Below, piece by piece: positions 32,840 through 43,603 of a DNA stretch of 64,000 bases. The stretch is from Limnanthes douglasii subsp. nivea. Lineage: Eukaryota; Streptophyta; Magnoliopsida; Brassicales; Limnanthaceae. How positions within the stretch are numbered: the stretch's first letter is position 1; every line of letters begins with the position of its first letter. The notes below the pieces were generated by a model, which worked only from the letters and a program-made list of their open reading frames with translations, ran no database searches and was not told where the DNA came from. Both the position numbers and the translations under genes were made by a program. The DNA lies in contig JAUPFV010000004.1 of the NCBI GenBank assembly GCA_036936605.1, forward strand, positions 290,202,009 through 290,266,008, in the 5' to 3' direction.

Positions 32840-33335
32840 CCTCCAGTCTTTGGGTTGAATGACAAATATGCTCATACTTTCTTCATTCTATTTACCATTT
32901 TCTTGGTCTGTTTGTATTGATGGACACTATAGCATCAAAATCCATGGGTAAGATTCAGAATAAGCTATGGTTGCTAAAGAGTCTACCACAAGTATTCTCC
33001 GACCTAAGGAGGTGTTCATACTGGATAGTCTTGAAGTTTGCAGCAACTTCTCTCAACATGAGAAAATATTTTATTAATTGTTCCTTTTTTGCCTCAGATT
33101 GCCCCTGATCATGGTGAATAAGTAGTTGAGAGTCACTCATTAATCAAACTATTTTCGCCCCACATATAAAAGCTAGCTTGAGACAAACTATAATTGCTTC
33201 ATATTTGGATTCATTTTTGAAGGATCTGAAACCAAAATATATAGCTTGGTACATAATATCACCATAAGGAGAAGTTAAACAAATTCTAGCCCCACATCCC
33301 ATAGTACTAGATCCCCTATCAGTTCAGACTACCCA
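32840..33335 (-). pseudogene. Second (archaeal-type) RNase H, Tat element 1
   Basis: Minus-strand blocks are GCGARICLTSPYGDIMYQAIYF (about 33305-33240), NESKYEAIIVCLKLAFICGAK (about 33215-33155) and MSDSQLLIHHDQGQSEAKKEQL (33140-33075). They match the intact domain at 61970-62345 almost block for block. A second RNase H between the first RNase H and integrase marks the Tat lineage. The final Asp region is decayed. Confidence 0.8.
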
Positions 33336-33339
33336 CTAT

Positions 33340-34639
33340 TTCTTAAACTGGTTTTCTTGCATTTGTTCGGGGAACTATCAGCATGGAACTCTACCAAGAA
33401 ATCAACCACTGATTGGGATTTAATCGTCATTCGGCGCGCAAAATCAATATCATAATCACCCAACTCAACTTACCACTTGGTAATTTTGCTTGATACATCA
33501 GATTTTTTAAGAACATTCTTCAAAGAAAAAGATGTTCCAGCGATAATGGAATGAGCTTGGAAGTATGGTCTCATTTCTCTTGCCGCAATTACCAAAGACA
33601 AAGCCAACTTTTTAACTTCAAATATATTCTTTCAACATCCATCAGACTTTTGGTAATATAATAAACTGTACGAGGGTAATTATCAACTTCTCTGACTAGC
33701 ACAACACTTACTGCACATTCTTATACGGCTAAGTGTATGTAGAGCTTTTCCTCTTAAACAAGTTTAAAGAGAGTCTTGGGTGAAGACAAATTCTTCTTGA
33801 TTTCAAGAAATGCCCGATCACACTGTGGAAACCAATTAAGTCTTTGGCATTCCTTAACACCTGGAAAAATAGAGCACATTTGTCTGGTGATCTTGAAATA
33901 AACTTGTTCAACGCAGCCAACTGTTCGGTCAATCTTTAAACTTCTTTGGTGCTCCGAGGAGGATCCATAGCTAATAGAGCACTAAACTGATCTGGATCAG
34001 GTTGAATTCTTTTTTCACTTATTACATAAACCAATAAGTTTCCAGACCGGACCTTAAAAACACACCTTTCAGGGTTTAACTTTAAATTCACAGCCTCTAA
34101 GTTGGAAAAAAATTCTTCAAGGCTCTTTACCATCATGTCATCTACATAAACTTTCATATTCCTGTCAATCTGACTAGCAAAGGCTTTATTTACTAACCTT
34201 TGATAGGTGGCCCTAACAATTTTCAACCCAAACGACGTCACTTTATAACAATGAAGACCCTTATATGTAGTAAAAGTTGTGTGATCTTGATTCTTCAGCT
34301 CTACGTATATTTGATAGTATCCTGAAGATGCATTCATAAAAGACAATAATTTGTTCCCAGAAGTAGAGTCTACTAACTGATCTATATGAGGAACATGATA
34401 AGGATCTTTAGGACATGACCTATTAAGATCAGTGAAGTCAATACACATGCACCATTTGCCATTCTTTTTCTTAACCAAAACAGAATTGGAAAATCCATAA
34501 TAGTTAGTGAGATTCTTTGATGTGGCCAATTTTTATCAAGTGATCAACTTCTTAAACAATCACATCTATTTTTTCTTTCGAGAAGGAACTTCTATTTTGT
34601 ACAACCGGTCCAACATAGAGGCGCAAAATCCGGTACATC
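33340..34639 (-). pseudogene. Reverse transcriptase and first RNase H, Tat element 1
   Basis: The minus strand has VVQNRSSFSKEKIDVIV (about 34605-34555), then 34529-33936: VLVKKKNGKWCMCIDFTDLN, SCPKDPYHVPHIDQLVDSTSG, KVYVDDMMVKSLEE (active site, about 34155-34115) and CVFKVRSGNLLVYVISE, followed by the PPRSTKEV block. The first RNase H follows in decayed form (LAALNKFISRSPDKCALFF, 33929-33860, into about 33340). The YVDD catalytic pair is kept but several stops are present. Coding ends at the LTR of Tat element 2, so gag, protease and the 5' LTR of this copy are missing. Confidence 0.9.
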
Positions 34640-34861
34640 TGTTAATCTCCAAAGTCCGAGATTTTTCTTAGTTCAGCCTTGGCCTTTATATAGAGGCACA
34701 AAGACTTGAGCTTTAACTGAAACGGTTACAAAAAGGAGTCTAATTGCATATCAGTCCCTCATCAAAATGTAGAGCTTTAAATATCTCCTATGATTATACA
34801 ATCTGTCATAAAAGGTTTTATTCCTTTACATTTTGGTCCTCAAAGTTCTATTTCCTTATCA
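34640..34861 (-). repeat. 3' LTR of Tat element 2 (short, about 222 bp)
   Basis: The minus strand begins TGATAAGGAAATAG at 34861 and ends GATTAACA at 34640. A TATA box, CTATATAAAGGCC, lies at about 34687-34699. The start and the purine-rich stretch just inside (34862-34872, shared GGGCTAC) match the LTR at 26846-27192. It interrupts the pol of Tat element 1; the five bases outside its left end are ACATC (34635-34639). It is shorter than the other LTRs here, so it may be internally deleted or from a different family. Confidence 0.6.
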
Positions 34862-35220
34862 GTAGCCCACTTAATTCTTATGAAAGTTAACGAATAAGAA
34901 CTAATTAGCTTCAGAAATATTTGAAGGTGAAGAAAATCCCTTTTATCCATAATCCGAACTGCTTCAAACTTGTTGTCTCCATATTTTTGGCAAAATCTTA
35001 TCCATGATTTCTTAATGCTTCAGACATTTTCAAACGAGGCCATTTCCCCCTAGCGATCGTAATTGTTCGAAGTACAAATCGGATGGGTGATGAATTGTAG
35101 GCACTAGGTCCACCACTAGGCCTATCGCATGGAAGGTGTCAAATTCTTCTTTACGCAACCGTTTGGAATTCTACCCAATTTCTTCCTTCACCTCCTCCAC
35201 TTCCCTCTCTTCCAACTTCC

Positions 35221-35282
35221 ACTATAAATACTTCTTTATGTCTCATTTTGCTTCACAATTTTTTTAGAGAGAGAAAGAGAAA
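35221..35282 (+). promoter_or_regulatory. Plus-strand promoter of the antisense gene in Tat element 2
   Basis: ACTATAAATA (35221-35230) is a TATA box in the plus direction, followed by TTTAGAGAGAGAAAGAGAAAG (35263-35283), the same motif as in Tat element 1 (27620-27631). It lies inside the element, about 360 bases from the LTR. Confidence 0.55.
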
Positions 35283-35399
35283 GCTCATTGGCTACCTTCA
35301 TCTGAATTTTTATCTTTATGTTACTTTCGCCGGAAAACACTAATACACCACAAAATCCTTAAATCTGTTTATGAGAAAGCATCCAAAACCTAAAAAACC

Positions 35400-37662
35400 A
35401 AAAATTCATCCTCCCTAAATAAACATGTATTCGGAGCGTACGATTACTTTTGCATAAGTGAAAAGGTAGATGAATACAAAGTAGCCAAATTGATAAGCAA
35501 CACTCCTCAATTTTCCATAGAGACAATATACTACGGTAACTTCGATCCTAACAAAACCCATGTCTTTTCACCTTATTCTTTTCGAGAAGAAAGTCAATCA
35601 TCTAAAACTCAAACACCAAACACACCTCAAATTTCATCTTCTCTGACTGAATCATCACCTTGAATCCCTCGAATTAATCGCAAGGTAACTAAATTTTCTT
35701 CATGAATATCAAGAGAGACTCCTTCTCCAGTCAGTCCTGAGCCCCATCATTCATTGCACAAGGAAACAAAATCTCACCCTTCTCAAACCCCAAAAAGAAA
35801 AGCTTTCATAGCCATGGATGACAATGCTAATATCGTTTTGAATTCATTAATCTCTTCTCCTCCTCTGAGGGAGATTGTTGAGACAACAACAATGTCTCAA
35901 CAAAATCCCTCAAGTAACAGTAAGTCTTTTATTTGGTTACTTTGAATTGCATCTCCAATTGATTTTATTCATATTTCTTATCAATTTTATGTTTTGTCCA
36001 AAAATTTCAAGGCGTTACAAGCTTCGTCGAAAAGATGCCAAAAAGATTTTTGTTAAGCTTATAGCATGGGCTGAAAAACGGGACAATACAGTTCACGTAG
36101 TCTTCCAACCTGTCAACTTTTTCAACAGCCATCTGTGGAGAAATAACTTGGGAGCTCTTTCCCTTGAAAATCTAATGGAGTCACCCAACCCTTTGTATGC
36201 GGTCAACATGCTAGTGGCCCCTGACTGCAAATTATTTCTGCATGTTCGAAACAGATTGGATAACCACCTTCCCCATAAGAATAAGGGAAAAAAGAATAAA
36301 AAAATACCTATTAAATCAAGTGTTAGCCCTTCAGAGGCTCTAACGCCGCCAAATTCAAAGAGAAAAATAATTGGAAAAGAACCTCCCCACCATCGAGGAA
36401 GGAGTAGAAGTTGAGCCTTCTCCAAAAAGGAAAAAAGCAACCACCCCAACAAAAAAGAAGAGCACAACTAAAATGACTCCTCAAAAGAGAGCAAAAAAGA
36501 AAGATATGCAAACCATTGAAGAAATGCCATTGAATAAAAAAAAGAATGCTGATGAAATTGTGGTTGTTGAAGATCACCAATAAGAAAATGAAGTTGGTGT
36601 TGAAGAGGGAGACACTCAACAAGAAGAAACTGTCGCAGACAATGATCAAGGTGATGATAACTTTCATCCCAAAAGTTTCATCAATTTCGATCAATCTCAA
36701 GAGCTCGTCAGTAATGAAGATCCTTTCGCTCAAGATCTTCAAGACCAACTAATTTTTTTTGGTAAAAGGTGTGCTCATTTCCCTCCTGAAGCAACTTTAC
36801 CAGAGGTCTTTCTGCATCCATCTTCTAGTGCTCTTATACGTGTTCCCAATCCAATGGTATTTCTTGCCGAAGAGCCACCCGAATAAATTATGCTTGCTCT
36901 TTAACCCTTTCTCAATCTTGATGCTGCAACATAAAAATTAATCCAACAAATCGAACATGCACGCAATAAGCTAGAGTATATGGAAAAAAAGATGGTTCCC
37001 TACAAGAAAATCGTTGTTGTTGAAAATAGAATAAGGGACATCTTTGGTGGCCTTGTAGAGAAAAAATTCCATGGATTTCAAATGGACAAATCAGAATTCA
37101 TCAAATGCTTATCTATCTTAAGAATCAAATTAGGGTTGTGCACTGAAAAGAGAAAGAAAAGCTCAATACTTCTCACCATAATGAAAGAGATCAACTCAAA
37201 TCTAAGCATTCTGAAGAGTTAGCTACATAGAAGCAAAAATCTGATGGTCTTCAAGTTTCACTTAACAAGAATGAGGAAGATAAGAAAAAATTGACAGAGG
37301 ATATGACTGCTCTTAAAGCTTAATTTAACGAAGAAAATAAGCTTGATGTTACCGTTGCTGAGAATGAATGTTGAAAAGACATGATAGCAGCCATAAAAAA
37401 TGCTGAAAAGCAAATATATGTTAATCTTCTTCGCGAAATTCATGCTACATTTCCTAAGGATAACCTCTCTAGCTTTTGGGAGCGAATTCCTATCGAAAGT
37501 TGCCCTATCAAAGCTTTTGATCCTGTTCCTAGCTATTCATTCGAAGAAGTAAAATCAGAGGAAAGTGCTTTAGAACATGGGGAACTTCTGAAGATAAATA
37601 ACTTTGTTATACCCTTTTTTTGTGCTTGCCCTTCAATTATTGTAAAATCTTATTTTCGATAA
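35400..37662 (+). pseudogene. Antisense extra gene of Tat element 2
   Basis: The plus-strand gene lies between the LTR and the integrase end of the minus-strand element, as in Tat element 1. The first part (about 35425-35910) encodes EKVDEYKVAKLISNTPQFSI and a Ser/Thr/Pro-rich stretch. A GT-AG pair (35920-36011, GTAAGT...TTCAAG) looks like an intron. The second part (36012-36414) is basic, with KDAKKIFVKLIAWAEKRDN and VVFQPVNFFNSHLW, followed by Lys-rich nuclear-localisation-like runs (KRKKATTPTKKKSTT, 36435-36480), acidic stretches, a helical region near 36980-37440 and an acidic C-terminus ending at 37662. At least five breaks. The N-terminal domain is not obviously the same as in the Tat 1 gene. 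I do not know its function. Confidence 0.5.
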
Positions 37663-37849
37663 GTGTTTTTTTACTTGGCATTTAAAAACATAGTTTGTTA
37701 CCATCGAATTGAATTGAATGCACAAAGGCTTTGTTTCTCATATATACTTATTATGTTTTTTTAAAACTTATAAGTCATATTTATCTCGAAATATAACTTA
37801 TATCATAACTAAACATAAATTTTCAAAGCGAAAATACTTGAACTTTATT

Positions 37850-38093
37850 GGTGTGTTTAAAGAATGTTAACACCTTAAACATAAACAAGGTACTTATATA
37901 ATGTGACACTTTGAATAATGTGGTGTGTAACACATCGAATATTATAATGCGTTTAAAGATTGTAGCACTTCGAATATTATAGTACGTTTAAATAATGTAA
38001 CACTTCGAATATTATAGTTCGTTTAGAGAACGTAACACTTCAAATATTATAGTGCGTTTAGAGAACGTATCACTTCGAATATGTGTTTCTTTG
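37850..38093 (+). repeat. 35-bp tandem repeat at the integrase side of the Tat 2 antisense gene
   Basis: Four well-kept copies of a 35-bp unit (CACTTCGAATATTATAGTxC then GTTTAGAGAACGTAA) run from about 37930 to 38093, with more diverged copies back to about 37850. They lie between the 3' ends of the converging antisense gene and integrase. Position and unit size fit the tandem repeats known in the 3' untranslated region of Tat-lineage elements. Confidence 0.85.
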
Positions 38094-38390
38094 AAAAAAT
38101 GTATTCAACACTTCAGAATAATTACTCTTAGTCAACTTCAAAGATGATCAGTCTTTGACTAGTTACCAAAAAAATTTAAACAAACTTACATAAACAACCA
38201 TTGGCCAAAAAATACTTTTATCGATAAATTCAAATAGTTACATATCACCTCATTAAAACCTCCCTGGGCCAACATGGTAGGAAAAAGTGTGCCAATTATT
38301 TAAAAAAGAACAATTTCAAAATACAATTACTCTTAATACAATTTTAGATGATGTATATTCCAAGGATGCTCAAGTATCCTCCCCTAATTG

Positions 38391-39706
38391 TCACAAAGAC
38401 GATAAAAACATGGCTTTATTTTTCTCCACAACCATATAAAGACCTTTCCAATTTTGGGCCATCTTATCGAGGCTCTTTTCCTTAGTATGGAGGAATACCT
38501 CCCTTAGAACTTTGTCACCCACTTTGAAATCCCTAATTTTAACCTTCAAATTATATCTACTCCTCATAAGAGTCTGATAATGAATCATATTCAGGTGAGC
38601 TCTAACTCTTTTTTCTTCAATCAAATCCAAATTTGCTCTTTTTGTTTCGTCATTCAGGTCTTCAGAATTTTGAGCTACTCTAAAAGAAGGCAATATAGAT
38701 TCTTCATGACTAAAAACATCCATCATATATGCTAAAGAAAAATGAGTTTCTTTAGTAGCTTCCCTATGAGTTGTTCAATAAGCCTATACACCTCCTATAA
38801 ATAGTTAGACCATTTTCCTGTAGCCCCTATCAAAATATTTTTTAAACCTTCCAAAATAGATATGTTTGTCACCTATACCTGACCATTTTCTTGGGGATGA
38901 AAATGTGTAGAAAAAAATTGTTTTGTCCCTTCGAAGCACAAAAAGAAGCCATTTTTTTATTATTAAATTGAGGACCGTTGTCCGTGGTAATTTTTCGAGG
39001 CACCCCAAAACGATAACAAATACTGTTTACTATGAATTTAGTTACATCCTTGGCCTTTGCCCCAGACAATGATTCAACTTCTTCCCACTTTGTAAAATAA
39101 CTTATTACCAAAATAATCATTTGTCATCCTCCAGAAGCCATCGACAATGGTCCCACAAAGTCTATTCCCCATTTGTCAAATAGGATGGCCTCGGTAATGG
39201 GCATGAGTGGAATTGTTGGTTTATGAATAAAGTTTTCAAACCATTGACAAATATCACAGCTTCGAACTAGATTTTTTGCGTCGTTCATAATCGAAGGCCA
39301 ATAATACCCTACTAGCAAAACTTGACAAGTCAATGCCTTGAACCTGCAATGTATTGAACCCTCTCCATCATACAATTCTGATAGAATTTCCTGTAATTCA
39401 TGCTTGCTCAAGCATCGCAATAATGGCATACTCAATGTTTTTTTGTACAAAACCATATCTAATACCATATAACCAAATGCTTTTCCTCTTAACTTGTTAG
39501 CTAATTTCATATCCTCGGACAACCTTCCTCTTAATAAGAAATTCAGAATGTCAGTTCTCCAATCACCTCGGATTGCATCTGAAGTGACGAATACCCCCTC
39601 AATGTGCTTACATTGCTCTGAACGGGTTAAAACCGAAGGACTCTCCTGTAATAAAATGAAAGGGTATTCGTCTGTGCACTGTTGCCAAATAATCAACAAC
39701 TGTTAA
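38391..39706 (-). pseudogene. Integrase of Tat element 2
   Basis: Minus-strand order: end of the RNase H/linker (LLQESPSVLTRSEQCKHIEGV, 39660-39600), the zinc-binding domain (LLRCLSKHELQEILSELYDGEGSIHCRFKALTCQ, then YYWPSIMNDAKNLVRSCDICQW, 39440-39235), the core with KWGIDFVGPLSMASGG (first Asp), YFTKWEEVE, ITTDNGPQFNNKKM (second Asp, about 38985) and, after a shift and stops, a decayed C-terminal part. Open segment 38726-38391 follows, with MRSRYNLKVKIRDFKVGDKVLREVFLH and MAQNWKGLY. The Glu-containing block near 38850 is damaged. Reverse transcriptase, gag and 5' LTR are missing: coding stops at about 39706 and AT-rich DNA leads to the KH gene. Confidence 0.85.
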
Positions 39707-40390
39707 CCAAATTGAAATTTCCAATTTTCAACTTTAAGTTCCTAATTCCTAAATTTAATTATCACTTTCGCAATTTCAATTCTCAGTTCTTAATTCTCAA
39801 TATCTTAGATTTAAAACCAAAACAAAAACAAAAACATAAAACCAAAACTAATTGGAATCCAAAACCAAAACAATCAAAATAAAAAGCTAAAATAAGATAT
39901 AAAAGCCAGAACAAATAAAAACCATATTTTTATCATTCAGGTTGTTTTTATTATCATTTTAACTTCGAACCATATTTTTTTATTATTGTACCATTTTTTT
40001 TACTATTTTACTTATTAGAAGAATTTCTACTCACAAAATGATATCTCACAATTTTACGGTTCCGTTTCAAAATTCCAAAATTTATCTAATATTTTGACAA
40101 AAAAATTCAAATTTTTTTAATTTTCTTCTAAATTTTTTGATTTTTTTAACTGCTATTTTTCTTAATGAAAGCATCTAGTTACTGCATAAATATCTAGGAC
40201 TAACATTCATGACGTGGGAATTTTGTGCACGAAATTAAATCTATGGAGATCAATCATTTAATATTATTTTCAAGGACAAAATTAATAAGAAAACTTGTAT
40301 ATTTTATATATTAACTTTTAAATTAATCAATAAAATCCCATAATTGTTGAATATAAGGTATTAAATTTCCAATTTTTATTAAATTTTTAT
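39707..40390. other. AT-rich spacer upstream of the KH gene
   Basis: Low-complexity DNA: TTCCTAATTC/AATTTC-like runs (39710-39810), then ACCAAAACAAAAAC-like runs (39810-39885), then T-rich stretches. No gene or transposon was recognised. It separates the truncated Tat element from the only host gene, so its right part should contain that gene's promoter. Confidence 0.6.
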
Positions 40391-40395
40391 ATTTT

Positions 40396-40467
40396 CTATA
40401 AACAGTTTTATTATTAGTTTCCCAGAGAGAGACGAATACAACATTACAACGCATAAACAAAACCCTA
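40396..40467 (+). promoter_or_regulatory. TATA box and telo-box of the KH gene
   Basis: CTATAAACA (40396-40404) would place the transcription start near 40430, in a GA-rich stretch (AGAGAGAGAC, 40424-40433). AAACCCTA (40460-40467) is a telo-box in the 5' untranslated leader. A leader intron seems to follow, with donor GTACTCG at about 40570 and acceptor TTGATTCAG at about 40763. Confidence 0.55.
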
Positions 40468-40782
40468 GCTCTTTTGCCCAGATTAAAGAGAGAGAGGTAC
40501 TCGAGTCGTCGTCATCTATCTGAAGCTCTCAGATTCTTCTACGGTTCTACCTTTCAAGTTCTAATCAAGGTACTCGATCTATCAAATACCCCTAATTTAC
40601 TTCCAATCTACTTTCAATTCATCGACTACTTTCTTGGCTCTAATAGATCTGAGTAAAAACTAGGTTTTTTCTTATGCAAGTATTAAATTTCTTGGCTTTG
40701 AAAATGAATTGTTTGTATCCGAGATGGGTTTATAGTCATGCTGTAGTTTCTTGCTTGATTCAGATATCAATTATTTATCTGG

Positions 40783-43603
40783 ATGTCGAGTCAAAGGAAT
40801 AGTTATGGGAAGAGACCTCCGTCTCGTTCTTCACCGCCTTCTCGTTCTTCGGATTACGAACACGGTGGAAGTAAAAGGAGAAAGCCTGTTGACGATACCA
40901 GAGAGCAATTTCGTATTGACTCCGAAGATACGGTCTACAGGTACTTGTGCCCTGTGAAAAAGATTGGAAGCATAATGGGTAGGGGAGGAGAGATTGTGAA
41001 GCAGTTGAGACAAGACACGAAAGCAAAGATCAGGATTGGTGAGACTGTTTCGGGATGCATTGAACGTGTGGTCACAGTATATAGCCCTAGCGACGAGACT
41101 AATTCGTTTCAGGACAGTGGCAAGTATATTTGTCCTGCGCAGGATGCGTTGTTCAGGGTTCATGATAAAGTTGTGGCTGAAGAAGTGTTTGGTGATGAGG
41201 ATTCGGATGGAAGTCAGCAGGTTACTGCCAAGCTACTTGTACCGTCGGATCAGATTGGATCTATTATCGGCAAAGGTGGACAGATAGTTCAGAATATTCG
41301 AAGTGATACAGGCGCTCAGATTCGTATTCTTAAGGACCAAAATTTACCTCCTTGCGCTTTGACCTCAGATGAACTTGTTCAGGTATTTGAGTGAACTTTA
41401 ATGTGCTGTTGACTTGATTTATTAGTTATCTTTGTGTAATCTGTTTCAGTTTGTCTAAAAAATTATAGTTTTTTGAATTTGTTCCTTGGATTTATTAGTT
41501 ATCTTTGTTTATTTGTTCCTTGGATTTCAGATAACTGGTGAAGCTGAAGTTGTGAAGAAGGCCTTGCATCAGATAGCTTCACGGCTTCATGAAAATCCTT
41601 CACGATCGCAGCACTTGCTTGCTTCTGCTACATCCAATGTTTATCACTCTGGTTCCCTCGGTGGTCATGCTGGTGGTCCGATTGTTGGAATAGCTCCATT
41701 AATGAGTTCTTATGGAGGATACAAGAGTGAAGGGGAGTGGTCTCGCCCCCTATACTCAACTCCAAGAGATGAGAGGTCCTATAGAGACTTTTCCCTCTGT
41801 TTGGTTTGTCCGACTGCTAACCTTGGAAGCGTGATAGGCAAAGGTGGTGCCATCATCAATCAGATCAGACAGGAGACTAGGGCTGCTATCAAAGTTGACA
41901 GCACAGCAACTGAAGGAAATGATTGCTTAATAAGTATCTCGGCTAAGGAGGTAATCTTTCTTAGTATGTCATCTACTCTGGAACCTTATGTAATTATTTT
42001 TTTGTTTTTGCATTCGTTCAGCTCTTCGATGATAATTTGTTTTTCTTTTGCATCCGTCTAGCTCTTTGAGGATAATATATCTCCTGCTATAGAAGCAGCC
42101 GTATGTCTGCTACCCAAGTGCAGCGAGAGGATAGAAAGAGATTCAGGAATACTCTCATATACTATTCGTCTACTTGTTCCAACTTCAAGAATTGGCTGCT
42201 TGATCGGTAAAGGAGGGGCTATCATAACTGAGATGCGGCGGGTCACAAAAGCTAATATTCGTATACTATCAAAGGAGGATCTTCCCAAAATTGCTTCTGC
42301 TGATGATGAGATGGTGCAGGTGAAATCATAACATGCATACACTTTATCTTCCTGATCTGTGGTTTACGATTTGGTTTTAATATGTTCCCTTGCAAGTTGT
42401 CGAAATGAAACTTAGTCTAGTTTTTATTTACAGATAACTGGAGAACTTGATATTGTCAAGGATGCTCTTGTTTCGGTAACAACTCGACTGCGAGCAAATA
42501 TTTTTGATCGCGAGGGTGCTGTTTCTGGATTTCTGCCAGTATTACCTTATCTTCCCGTTGGCCCAGAGCCCGATCGCTTGAGTTACAGCAGTAGAGAGAA
42601 CAGAAGGCATGATCGGGGGCATGGTTATTCTGGTGGCTATGAAGCTAGTGATTTTGGTTCCGCGGATGGTTATAGAGGTTATGGTGGCTCGCAGGTATTG
42701 CACTTCTTTATGCACAAGCCAACACGGTTATACACTTATACATTGTGAATTAAAAATTTCTTGTCTCGTTAATATTATATGGTCCTTTGAAGTGATATCC
42801 ACGAGGTGTTCTGTCTTATACTTTAATAAGAGTGTCCTGTGTCAGACTTTCCTGATAATTTCTTTATTCTGTTTTCTTATATTAATTATTGTGGGTAATA
42901 GTTTTGCATATCCTTGGCAGTATGGGGGCAGTGATCGTGGTTATGGAGCCTATGGAGATTATATGTCAGGACGTAGTGGTTCTCCTGGTCCTAGGTAAGT
43001 AATTTATCTCTTAAAAATCCTACCTAAATTGGGAGGTACATAAGCAAGAAAGCATTAGACATTTCGTGTTGCAGCTGGGTGCGCACTGGTGCTGCCCCAG
43101 CCTCACCCATTATTCTTGCTGTTTCTGCGTGTTATACTGGTCCACTAGTTTCCTGGTGACCTGGTATAATTTTTTGCCTTTAATCATGCACTATATAACT
43201 TACAATTTGATAACTAACTTCTGAAAACCGGTGGTAACTTTTTTATGGATCAGGTTTAAGGATAATTATGTTAGATCTATCCTATAATGTAAAACTATGA
43301 AATTTTTTCTTTGTATATACCCCACGGTTCCCACCGCACTCCCTTACCCGACTTTTACCCGATCATGAACAACCATAGATCCCCATCTGTGCTCTATGGA
43401 TTATTAGACAAGAAAGTTATATTGGAACATTGATACATCCTTTGACATTATCTATTCTCAGAGGTGCTCTACTGATTCTGGTATTGTCGAACGTTCGTTA
43501 TAATACTTGGTGTGTTAGAACACCTCTATACTTATCATGAAATTCTGTTACCAGGTTATCCAGTCATTCCTCTGTTTCTAGACGCAAAAGCTATGGTTAC
43601 TAA
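40783..43603 (+). CDS. KH-domain RNA-binding protein, four KH domains, 553 residues (HEN4-like)
   Basis: Six coding exons after a leader exon: 40783-41382, 41531-41950, 42062-42319, 42434-42694, 42921-42994 and 43555-43603. All introns have GT...AG ends and the sum is 554 codons including TAA. KH1 (about residues 51-105, GRGG at 66-69), KH2 (about 146-220, GKGG 163-166), KH3 (about 287-345, GKGG 303-306) and KH4 (about 372-447, GKGG 389-392) all keep the GxxG loop that grips single-stranded RNA. The C-terminus is Arg/Gly/Tyr-rich. The N-terminus (MSSQRNSYGKR, then a basic KRRK) suggests a nuclear protein. Layout and wording fit the plant poly(C)-binding/HEN4-like KH family, whose members act in mRNA processing. 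Which Arabidopsis gene is the ortholog I cannot say. Confidence 0.9.

Noticed and set aside
36093..36748. Minus-strand frames with Phe/Leu-rich, membrane-like sequence
   Set aside because: They are the reverse reading of the Lys/Glu-rich plus-strand antisense gene, which gives Phe/Leu/Ser-rich shadows; no start context or relative.
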